16,015 nucleotides of DNA. Source: CAYVTV01 sp964563105. GTDB lineage: Bacteria; Bacteroidota; Bacteroidia; Bacteroidales; GCA-2748055. A program made the position numbers and the translations under genes. The notes under the pieces were generated by a model. It was not told the DNA's origin, ran no database searches, and was given only the letters and a program-made list of their open reading frames with translations. Position 1 is the first letter of the stretch; each line of letters begins with the position of its first letter. Shown piece after piece: positions 1 through 7,400 of the stretch. The stretch spans positions 1 through 16,015 of the forward strand of contig CAZLXM010000092.1 of the NCBI GenBank assembly GCA_964563105.1, in the 5' to 3' direction.

Positions 1-109
1 ATTGATATATATATAATTATAATATATTTTAAAAAGTTAACGCATCACTACTATTATAAGCTAATAAATTAATTATTATATCCCGGCCCATTCATCCGAC
101 AATGAAAAT
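1..109. other. AT-rich non-coding edge downstream of znuB
   Basis: This short stretch follows the end of the minus-strand znuB gene and reaches the window edge. Its first 60 bases are almost pure A and T, with alternating AT runs around positions 5-27. I looked for a terminator of the znu operon here. The best hairpin on the minus strand has a stem of only about 6 bp and no T-run directly after it, so I do not call one. No open reading frame or RNA gene is visible. Confidence 0.6.
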
Positions 110-940
110 TCAGGCCGTCCTGTTGATACTCACCTTAATTGATCTGAATACAAGCATAAGCATATAAATAACAATAAGTGAAAAGATTATTGTAGCTCCG
201 CTGGGAATATTCAGAAAGTATGAAATTAGCAATCCGGTAAATGAACCTGTAAATCCAATGATAATGGAATAATACATTATTTTATCAAATTGTCTGGTAA
301 AAAGATTGGCAGCATTTTGGGGAATAGTTAAAAGGGCCATTATAAGAATTATACCTGCCACTTTAATGTTTAGCACTACTGTAAGAGCAACCAGACTAAT
401 CATCAGATAGTTAATAAAAGCAACAGGAGCTTTCCGTGTAAGTGCAAATTGTTCATCGAAAGAAACAAAAAGAATAAGCCGGTAAAAAAATAAAAAAAAC
501 AGGATTAGAAATATTGATAATATTAATAAAATAAACAACTCCATTGTATCAATCGTCATAATACTACCAAAGAGAAAAGTTGTCAAATTGGGGACATATC
601 CCGGTGTCATATAAAGAAAAATAATCCCAATTGCCATCCCTAGTGACCAGAGCATTGCTATCACAGAATCATTTCGCATGGCAGCTTTTTTTGTAAAATA
701 TTCAATTCCTATTGCTGATAATACAGAAAAAACTAAAGCTCCAAGAACAGGGTTAATTCCAATAAAATATCCTATTCCTATTCCTCCGAATGAAGCGTGG
801 GTTATTCCGCCGCTTACAAACACAACCCTTTTTGAAACAATATATGTGCCTATGATCCCACAGCTAATGGAAGTCAAAATGCAGGCAATAAGGGCATTTT
901 GAAAAAATCCATAACTAAAGATCCCATAAATCTCTGCCAT
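110..940 (-). CDS. znuB: Zinc/manganese ABC transporter, permease subunit
   Basis: Inner-membrane permease of a cluster A-I (zinc/manganese/iron) ABC importer; it forms the channel through which the metal delivered by the neighbouring lipoprotein passes, powered by the adjacent ATPase. The 276-residue protein is a chain of hydrophobic helices, about seven or eight. Its N-terminal part carries the family's conserved stretch around GTYIVSKRVVFVSGGITHAS, where a GG-x-x-HAS motif precedes a glycine-rich helix. I chose ATG at 940, three codons after the end of the ATPase gene (stop at 945-947); the open frame extends to an ATG at 1006, but that would overlap the ATPase by 62 bp and adds a tail (MILLHTAKYH...) unlike the family. 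It is the last gene of the yidD-znuA-znuC-znuB operon. Substrate could be zinc or manganese; the sequence does not decide. Confidence 0.9.
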   Translation of the reverse strand: MAEIYGIFSYGFFQNALIACILTSISCGIIGTYIVSKRVVFVSGGITHASFGGIGIGYFIGINPVLGALVFSVLSAIGIEYFTKKAAMRNDSVIAMLWSLGMAIGIIFLYMTPGYVPNLTTFLFGSIMTIDTMELFILLILSIFLILFFLFFYRLILFVSFDEQFALTRKAPVAFINYLMISLVALTVVLNIKVAGIILIMALLTIPQNAANLFTRQFDKIMYYSIIIGFTGSFTGLLISYFLNIPSGATIIFSLIVIYMLMLVFRSIKVSINRTA

Positions 941-944
941 ATTT

Positions 945-1694
945 TTAATCTGATTTATGATCCTGTAAAACCCGGTGTGGTACTTTGCCGTGTGTAATAA
1001 TATCAACCGGGCAATTATAAATCTCTAACTGTTCGGAGGTAATAACATTTGAATCATGATAATGTAAGCGGGAATTCACACATGCAATTGTTTTAACATA
1101 TGCTGAAATTATCCCGATATCATGTGAAACAAGGAGAATTGCCATATCATTATTCAATTCTTTCAGTAACTCATAAAGTTCAGTTTCAAACCGGTTATCT
1201 ACATAAGTTCCGGGTTCATCAAGTACCAGGAGTGAAGGGGAGGATATAACAGCCCTCGCAAGAAATACACGCTGAAGCTGCCCTCCGGAAAGATCACCAA
1301 CAGGAGTGTTTAACTTATGAGCAATACCCATGGTGTTTAATAACTGAACTACTTTCTCTTTATCACTTTTTGTATAATGTTGAAATAAAGTATTTGGAGG
1401 TAGCAGTCCGGATAAAACCACATCTTTCACACTAATTGGAAATCTTATATCAGTTTCATTAAACTGAGGTAAATATCCAATATTTCCGGATTTTTCAGGA
1501 AAATGATATTCTATTTCACCTTTAAAAGGTTTAATAAGCCCAAGGATCAATTTCAGCAGAGTTGTTTTGCCACCTCCGTTAGGCCCGATGATACCAATAA
1601 AATCTTTTTCCCTGATTGTTAAATTAATATCCTTCAGTACAACTAAACTATCATATCCGGCATCAACAGATTTTATTTGAATAAGTGGCCTCAT
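945..1694 (-). CDS. znuC: Zinc/manganese ABC transporter, ATP-binding subunit
   Basis: Cytosolic ATPase that drives metal uptake through the ZnuB permease. All ABC ATPase motifs are present and intact in the 249-residue protein: Walker A GPNGGGKT (37-44), Q-loop Gln77, signature LSGGQ (135-139), Walker B LLVLDE (155-160) and H-loop His191 in LLVSHD. The C-terminal tail CPVDIITHGKVPHRVL resembles the tail seen in ATPases of zinc/manganese importers, which helps separate it from iron-siderophore or other ABC ATPases. Its ATG overlaps the stop of znuA in an ATGA (1691-1694), the usual sign of translational coupling, and znuB follows four bases after its stop. Length is normal for the family. Metal specificity (Zn versus Mn) is not settled by sequence. 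Confidence 0.93.
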   Translation of the reverse strand: MRPLIQIKSVDAGYDSLVVLKDINLTIREKDFIGIIGPNGGGKTTLLKLILGLIKPFKGEIEYHFPEKSGNIGYLPQFNETDIRFPISVKDVVLSGLLPPNTLFQHYTKSDKEKVVQLLNTMGIAHKLNTPVGDLSGGQLQRVFLARAVISSPSLLVLDEPGTYVDNRFETELYELLKELNNDMAILLVSHDIGIISAYVKTIACVNSRLHYHDSNVITSEQLEIYNCPVDIITHGKVPHRVLQDHKSD

Positions 1695-2560
1695 TTTTCT
1701 TTAGCAAAAATTTCATGCAATATCTTCCCTGTAGTAACTATTTCCTCATACCAGTTCTCTTCCAGCGGATTGATCTGAATAATACTTCCGCCAATCTCTT
1801 TTGCAATTGACTTTGCATTATCAATATTAAATTCCTTTTGAATGAGGATAGTTTTTATATTTTTTTCTTTTGCAATATCAACAATCTTTTTAATATATAA
1901 GGGAGGCGGAACTTTACCTTCAAATTCCAATGCTATCTGTTCAAGATTATAATCCCTGGCAAGATACTCAAGAGCAGGATGATATATCAAAAAAGATTTT
2001 TCGGACAAGTCAGAAAACAGGTCCTCAAGAATTTGATCTGCTTCTTCAATTTCTTCCCGGAGTTCATTATAGCCTTTCCGGTAATATTGTTCTAATTCAG
2101 GATTAGAATTAACTAATGTAGTGAAAATATTATCCGCAATTATTCTCACAGTTTTTGGAGATACCCAGATATGGGGGTCTGCGCCAAAATCTTCATGTTT
2201 ATGATGCCGGTGATCATCACTGATTATATTTATTCCTTCAGAAAGATTCCCGATAACTAAATTTTTATTTATTCCCTGTAATCTGGTTTTAAGTGTAAGC
2301 TCATAACTTAATAATCCGGTAATAAATAAAAACCGGGATTTTGACAGATCTTTTATCTGTTTTGGGGACATTTCATAAGTCTCCGGCGAAGCACCCGGTG
2401 GTACAAGAATATTTATCTTATATTTATCTCCTGTTATTTTTTCAACCATATATTTAATGGGAGGGATACTAACGGAAATATAATTATCATTACTACTTTC
2501 CGGTGAACAGGATAGAAGCAAAATAAAAATTAATATTAAAATCCTATTATAAATTGCCAT
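1691..2560 (-). CDS. znuA: Zinc/manganese-binding lipoprotein of ABC importer
   Basis: Substrate-binding protein that captures the metal outside the inner membrane and hands it to ZnuB. The 289-residue protein begins with a lipoprotein signal: a hydrophobic run and lipobox LLSC, with Cys18 as the lipid-anchored residue. It has the cluster A-I two-lobe layout. A short histidine-rich loop DDHRHHKHED (115-124) sits where zinc-type proteins carry a longer His-rich loop. Metal ligands expected from the family include His130 in ADPHIWVSP and His194 in YHPALEY. The position that is histidine in E. coli ZnuA (GASEHDY) is glutamate here (GASPETY, Glu60). The start at 2560 overlaps the end of yidD by 14 bp, and the stop overlaps the znuC start. 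The His loop favours zinc, but manganese or iron remain possible. Confidence 0.9.
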   Translation of the reverse strand: MAIYNRILILIFILLLSCSPESSNDNYISVSIPPIKYMVEKITGDKYKINILVPPGASPETYEMSPKQIKDLSKSRFLFITGLLSYELTLKTRLQGINKNLVIGNLSEGINIISDDHRHHKHEDFGADPHIWVSPKTVRIIADNIFTTLVNSNPELEQYYRKGYNELREEIEEADQILEDLFSDLSEKSFLIYHPALEYLARDYNLEQIALEFEGKVPPPLYIKKIVDIAKEKNIKTILIQKEFNIDNAKSIAKEIGGSIIQINPLEENWYEEIVTTGKILHEIFAKEK

Positions 2561-2927
2561 TACGTCTTATGTCAACAGGCCAAATGTAGTGTTTTATTTT
2601 CCTTAAAAAATTAGAAAATTTTCTAAATATTTTTAAAAACAGATGTTTTATACTTCCTGTACCAGGAGGGGGTACCGGATCATGACCATATCCACCCCAC
2701 GGGTTACATCTGATTAATCTCCAAATTGTAAGATATATACCGCTAAAAATACCCCTTGTCTTAAAAGCCTGGATAGCATACTCTGAACATGTTGGATGAA
2801 ATCTACAGGATCTCACAAAAAACGGGGAAAGTAAAAATTGGTACAATTTTATGGGAATAATCATTAAATACAGAAAAAAGGTGTGGATAATTTTATAAAT
2901 CTTATAATTATGTAAGCTTCCGGCCAT
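2547..2927 (-). CDS. yidD: Membrane protein insertion efficiency factor YidD
   Basis: Small inner-membrane-associated protein thought to help the YidC insertase place proteins in the membrane. The 126-residue sequence shows the family's core: a hydrophobic/amphipathic N-terminal helix (about 15-34), then SCRFHPTCSEYA (40-51) with Cys41 and Cys47, an arginine-containing helix, and RCNPWGGYGHDPVP (73-86) with Cys74. YidD proteins are usually about 70-90 residues; here a basic, aromatic C-terminal tail of roughly 35 residues (about 92-126) is added, and its last codons overlap the znuA start. An in-frame stop lies 9 bases upstream of the ATG at 2927, so the start cannot be further out. It is normally found beside rpmH-rnpA-yidC; here it leads a metal-uptake operon instead. 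Confidence 0.92.
   Translation of the reverse strand: MAGSLHNYKIYKIIHTFFLYLMIIPIKLYQFLLSPFFVRSCRFHPTCSEYAIQAFKTRGIFSGIYLTIWRLIRCNPWGGYGHDPVPPPGTGSIKHLFLKIFRKFSNFLRKIKHYIWPVDIRRNGNL
2611..2626. repeat. 16-bp perfect palindrome inside yidD, upstream of znuA
   Basis: TTAGAAAATTTTCTAA reads the same on both strands. It uses the same TTAGAA/TTCTAA half-sites as the inverted repeat at 2983-3001, but with a 4-base rather than 3-base gap between them. It lies within the part of yidD that encodes the extra C-terminal tail, 51 bp before the znuA start codon. It could be a second regulator site or a small stem at the yidD-znuA junction; AT-rich coding sequence could also produce it by chance. Confidence 0.3.
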
Positions 2928-2957
2928 ATTATATTAATAAAATTGATAAAATATGTG

Positions 2958-2965
2958 CAAAGATA
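2958..2965 (-). promoter_or_regulatory. Bacteroidota-type -7 promoter element for yidD-znuACB
   Basis: Read on the minus strand this is TATCTTTG, a full match to the TAnnTTTG -7 element of the Bacteroidota primary sigma factor. It lies 30 bases before the yidD start codon, which implies a leader of about 23-25 bases. The expected -33 TTTG is not a good match (about CTAA at the right distance), as is often the case when an activator or repressor contacts that region. The neighbouring inverted repeat covers the -33 position. Confidence 0.55.
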
Positions 2966-2982
2966 GTGATATTACTTAAGTT

Positions 2983-3001
2983 ATTTAGAATTTTTCTAAA
3001 T
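2983..3001. promoter_or_regulatory. Inverted repeat, candidate operator of the znu operon
   Basis: ATTTAGAA-TTT-TTCTAAAT is a perfect 8-bp inverted repeat with a 3-base spacer. It ends 18 bp upstream of the -7 element and so overlaps where the -33 element and polymerase would sit, the usual place for a repressor. Its shape (TTTAGA, five bases, TCTAAA) resembles operators of DtxR/MntR-family metal regulators, which would fit control of a metal importer. The DNA here is AT-rich, so chance cannot be excluded; the regulator is not in this window. Confidence 0.4.
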
Positions 3002-3058
3002 CGTTTTTTCAAAACTTATTTCGATATTTGTAACTTATTTTATCAGTGCATTTTCAGG

Positions 3059-3068
3059 NNNNNNNNNN
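3059..3068. other. Assembly gap (10 N)
   Basis: Ten undetermined bases lie between the divergent yidD and pfk genes, 17 bases before the pfk start. A run of exactly ten is typical of a scaffolding gap of unknown true length. The gap probably removes part of the pfk promoter and means that the adjacency of the znu operon and the genes to the right is not proven. Confidence 0.95.
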
Positions 3069-3084
3069 ATTAATATAATTCATT

Positions 3085-4308
3085 ATGAAAGACGCAATTG
3101 CTATTTTATGTGCAGGAGGGCCTGCACCAGGGATAAACACTGTTATAAGTTCGGTCACAAAAATTTTTCTTCAAAATGGATATCAGGTTTTAGGATTAAA
3201 TGGTGGCTTTAAGACTTTGTTCTCATCTGAACCCTCATTTGATTACCTCGATTTTGATTTTGCTGATACAATAGCAAGCAGAGGGGGCTCAGCTCTAAAA
3301 ATGAGCCGTTATAAGCCAAAAGATGAAGAATTCAGGGTTGATTTTTTTAAAAAAAATAATGTAAAACTGTTGGTTACTATCGGAGGGGATGATACAGCCT
3401 CAACCGCTAACAGGCTTACAAAATATCTGCAGGAGAATCAGTTGAAATTTTCAAATATCCATGTACCTAAAACAATTGATAATGACCTTCCCCTACCGGA
3501 AGGAATTCCCACATTCGGTTATCAGTCAGCTTTAGAAGAAGGCGTTAGTATTGCCAGAACTATATATGAAGACGCCAGGACCTCCGGTAACTGGTTTGTT
3601 TTATCAGCAATGGGCAGGGAAGCCGGACATCTGGCTTTTGGTATCGGCTCTGCCTGTCACTTCCCGATGATAATTATTCCTGAAATATTTAATAAAACTA
3701 AAATTACTTTTGAAAAAATCACAAATCTTGTAATTTCTTCAATGGTTAAAAGAAGGTTATTAGGTATTGATTATGGTGTTGCAATCATCTCTGAAGGAGT
3801 TTTTCATTTTATGTCGGATGAAGAGATCATTGCCACCGGAATTAATTTTACCTACGATGACCACGGGCATCCGGAATTGGGTAATGTAAGCAAATCTCAT
3901 ATCTTTAATATGCTTACACAACAAAAAATTAAAACTCTCAGGATTAATATTAAAAGCCGGCCTAATGAAATTGGATATGAACTGCGCTGCCGCAGGCCTG
4001 TCGCCTATGACCTGGCCTATACCACACAATTAGGCCTGGGTGTTTATAAATTATTCAAAAATGGACAAACCGGCTGTATGGTAACGGTTACCAAAGATGG
4101 GGAAATCTCTCCTCTTTATCTTAAAGATGTTGAAGATGAAAACGGTAAAATAAAACCACGCCTGGTAGACCCGTCAAATGAAATTGTACAAATTATTTAC
4201 CGGAATAATATGCATTTTATAACAAAAGCAGATTATCGCGGTGCAAAAAAATATGTTAAAGATCCTGAAGAATTTGATTTTTATAAAATTCTAAATTGGG
4301 ATGAATAA
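3085..4308 (+). CDS. Phosphofructokinase, probably PPi-dependent
   Basis: Glycolytic enzyme that phosphorylates fructose 6-phosphate to fructose 1,6-bisphosphate in the cytosol. The 407-residue protein has the PfkA fold landmarks: a glycine-rich N-terminal loop GGPAPGIN (11-18), GGDDT (100-104), the catalytic region PKTIDND (128-134) and MGREAGH (176-182). ATP-using enzymes normally have GGDGS and a small residue before TIDN; here the second Asp (Asp103) and Lys129 are the residue pair that marks pyrophosphate-dependent enzymes (EC 2.7.1.90), whose reaction is reversible. The length is greater than the roughly 320 residues of E. coli PfkA and in line with PPi-type groups. An in-frame TAA at 3076-3078 fixes the start at the first ATG. 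It is followed by a terminator, so it appears to be a single-gene unit. Donor specificity is inference from these two residues. Confidence 0.85.
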   Translation: MKDAIAILCAGGPAPGINTVISSVTKIFLQNGYQVLGLNGGFKTLFSSEPSFDYLDFDFADTIASRGGSALKMSRYKPKDEEFRVDFFKKNNVKLLVTIGGDDTASTANRLTKYLQENQLKFSNIHVPKTIDNDLPLPEGIPTFGYQSALEEGVSIARTIYEDARTSGNWFVLSAMGREAGHLAFGIGSACHFPMIIIPEIFNKTKITFEKITNLVISSMVKRRLLGIDYGVAIISEGVFHFMSDEEIIATGINFTYDDHGHPELGNVSKSHIFNMLTQQKIKTLRINIKSRPNEIGYELRCRRPVAYDLAYTTQLGLGVYKLFKNGQTGCMVTVTKDGEISPLYLKDVEDENGKIKPRLVDPSNEIVQIIYRNNMHFITKADYRGAKKYVKDPEEFDFYKILNWDE

Positions 4309-4338
4309 CTGAAAACTTTATAAGCGAGATTGCATTTG

Positions 4339-4373
4339 TCTTTATAGAGGCTTTACTTCTAATAAAGATTTTT
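4339..4373 (+). terminator. Rho-independent terminator after pfk
   Basis: TCTTTAT (4339-4345) pairs perfectly with ATAAAGA (4362-4368). The stem continues with three more pairs (AGA/TCT) past a single bulged base, and the right arm is followed directly by five Ts. It starts 31 bases after the pfk stop codon. The stem is AT-rich, as expected for this genome. Confidence 0.5.
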
Positions 4374-4442
4374 CAGGTATAAAAACACATATAATCTAAA
4401 AACTTCTGATTAACACCAGATGAGCTTTTTCATAATTTTTTG

Positions 4443-4450
4443 TACTTTTA
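4443..4450 (+). promoter_or_regulatory. Possible -7 element for the cotransporter operon
   Basis: TACTTTTA matches the TAnnTTTG -7 pattern at all but the last base, and it lies 28 bases before the ATG at 4479. A start of transcription about seven bases downstream would place the TTG at 4458 at the very end of the message and so favours the ATG. No clear -33 TTTG is present at the right distance. Confidence 0.25.
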
Positions 4451-4478
4451 ACATGTTTTGAAAAAGAATAAAAAATTA

Positions 4479-7400
4479 ATGGCAAAAGCAAAAAAGTTTG
4501 GCCTGTTCGGCGGTGTTTTTACTCCTTCGATACTTACAATCCTCGGTGTTATAATGTATCTCCGGTTGCCCTGGATAGTCGGGCAGGCGGGACTTATAGC
4601 AACTTTGGGAATAATAGTGCTGGCACACCTTATTTCCGGAAGTACAGGGCTAAGTATAGCATCTATTGCAACCGACAAGAGAGTTGGAACGGGAGGGACA
4701 TACTTTATTATTTCAAGAAGTCTCGGATTACCAATAGGAGGAACTTTGGGCTATGCCCTGTTCGTTGGTTTATCATTCAGTGTGAGTTTATATCTGATTG
4801 GCTTCGCCGAATCGTTTCTCAGTTATTTCGGTTTTGAAGTTAATCTTTTTACAGTCAGGCTTACAGGTTCAATTATATTACTTCTGGTAACCATTCTTAC
4901 ATTTATAAGCACTTCCCTGGCAATTAAAACACAATATTTGATCCTGACCGTGATGATACTTTCGCTTTTGGCAATATTTTTAGGAAATCACGATTATAAA
5001 CCTTATGGTTCTCAATTACACACGCTTCCGGAAGCACTTCCTTGGATTAGCCTATTTGCCATCTTTTTCCCTGCAGTAACGGGGTTTGAAGCGGGAGTAT
5101 CAATGTCGGGAGATTTGAAAGACCCCAGAAGAGATATCCCTTTTGGTACTATTTTAGCAATTCTGACAGGACTACTGGTTTATGTCTGCCTTGCAATTTT
5201 TTTATCTTTTACAGTAAACAGAGAACTTTTAATTAATGATTCAAATGCTCTTTTTCGTATTTCCTTTATTCCCCAATTTGTAATTGCAGGAATACTTGGG
5301 GCAACATTTTCATCAGCCCTTGGCAGTATATTGGGGGCACCCAGGATCTTGCAGGCAGTTGCATCCGACCGTATTGCCCCTTCATTTTTTAGTAAAGGTT
5401 ACGGTCCTTCCAATGAGCCCAGAAATGCACTTATTCTGACATTTATAATTGCACAAGCAGGGATCCTTATCGGAGAACTAAATGCAATTGCACGCATAGT
5501 AACTATATTTTTTATAATAACTTATGGATTTTTAAACATTACATATACAGTGGAAAGCTGGGCAAGCAGTGATTTCAGGCCTTCCTTTAAAATCCCCCGT
5601 TTTGTCAGCATTGCCGGATCATTAGCATGTATTATAGTAATGATCCAGCTGGATATTTTGGCAATGGCTGCTGCCTCCCTCGTTCTTATAAGCTTGTTTT
5701 TTTTCCTGAAAAATAAAGAATTAAATCTACAAACCGGCGATACAAGATCGAGTATATGGCTTTCCCTGATAAAAACAGGCTTGTTTAAATTAACTAAAAG
5801 TCAGGATAATACACGTAACTGGAGGCCTAATGTTATACTATTCAGTGGAAGTGCCGGAGCAAGGCCTCATCTGATAGAAATAGGAAAAGCACTTGTTGGC
5901 AAACTGGGGATCTTTACCAATTTTGAACTAATAGAACATCCGGGAGAAAATCTCCTGTTCAGTCGTACAGCCAGAGTAAGCTCTGAAACTATCGGCGGGT
6001 TTACAGATGTCATCACCCGAAAACATGAATGCCGGAATATATACGAAGGCATTGAAATGATCAGTAAAATATATGGTTTCACGGGTTTTGAACCTAATAC
6101 CATACTCATGGGATGGGCAAAAAACACCCGGGATCCCGAAAAATATGCTGAAATGCTGGTAAGTCTTAAAAAGCTGGATTACAACCTTGCATTTTTAAAT
6201 TATAATAAAGAAAGAGGATTCGGTGATTATAAAAAAATTGATATCTGGTGGCAGGGTAAAGGAAGGAATTTACCCCTTGCAATTCATCTTATCCGCTTTA
6301 TTACCGGAACAACTGAATGGAGAAATGCTGAAATAAGGATTCTTTCTCTCTGTTCCGAGAGCAGGAATATGGAAAAATACTATGTCATCCTTAATCAGAT
6401 CATTGAAAATTATAGGATAAAAGCAAAAATAAAAGTAATAAACAATGTGGAAAAAATTCCTGAAAAAGACCACATACGATCGGAATCTTCTGAATCTGAC
6501 CTGATTATTGCCGAAATACCCGATTTTAACAAAAAGAATATATTTGAAATAATAGGTAATACAAATGAAATTATTGAAACTAATAATTCATTTCTTCTTA
6601 TTCATGCAGCCTCTACTTTTGAAGAAATAAACGTAATTTCAGATATGGCAGCTCCGGGCAAAATATCACTTATACCCGAAAAGCCCCCCCTGTCCATAGT
6701 AGATAAACTAAATATTTCAGGTTCAGAATACATAATTAATGAAATTCATAATCTTGCCGGCCATTTGGAAGAAAGTTCCGTCAGTTATATTAATAACGTT
6801 TTATTTCCTGTTCCCGAAAATAAAAATGCCTACATTGAACAATTTAAAACCCTAAGTATAAAAGCATTGGAGAACCTCTCCCTTGCCAACAAGCTAAAAA
6901 ATCAGCAGGATAAACAATGGGAATACCTTAGAATCATAAATGATTACTCGTTTCATGTTCAAAAGCTGCTGCAGGAATTCAAAGCCGGTTATTTAAAATA
7001 TGAACACGAAACCCTTGAACAAGGTATTTCTAAATATCTTTCAGAAATTCAGGAGGCATTCAAGATCCTTCCGGAAAAAATAAGTATACAATTTAACCGC
7101 AAAGAACTTCGACAATTAAAAACATCAGGAATAATTGAATGGTTGGAGCGCGCAGGAAAAATTATCCTGATAAACTTTAGCGGTAAAACAGTGAAGCTTA
7201 AAATTAATATTCATAAAACATACAGAATTTACATTTATCATAAACGATTATATTATTTTAAACGATTTACGGAACAATATTTTTCACAAAATTTTATAAC
7301 CTTCTCGGAACTAAAAAAATTACTTAGGGATAATTATGATGTAATTGAACAGGCCCTCGCAAATAAATTAACTATTGAAGAAATAAACGATTATCAGGAA

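Noticed and set aside
1..60. Very AT-rich tract as a possible origin or phage attachment site
   Set aside because: No DnaA-box cluster, repeat pair or integrase is visible; the tract is just low-complexity AT sequence at the window edge.
941..1006. Longer start of znuB at 1006
   Set aside because: It would overlap znuC by 62 bp, and the added residues do not look like the start of the permease family; ATG at 940 sits right after the znuC stop.
4458..4478. TTG start of the cotransporter fusion seven codons upstream
   Set aside because: An ATG at 4479 in the same frame is a better start and leaves a reasonable leader after the possible -7 element; the extra residues are just lysine-rich.
4448..4678. 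Minus-strand reading frame opposite the start of the cotransporter
   Set aside because: It mirrors conserved membrane-helix coding sequence on the plus strand and resembles no protein.
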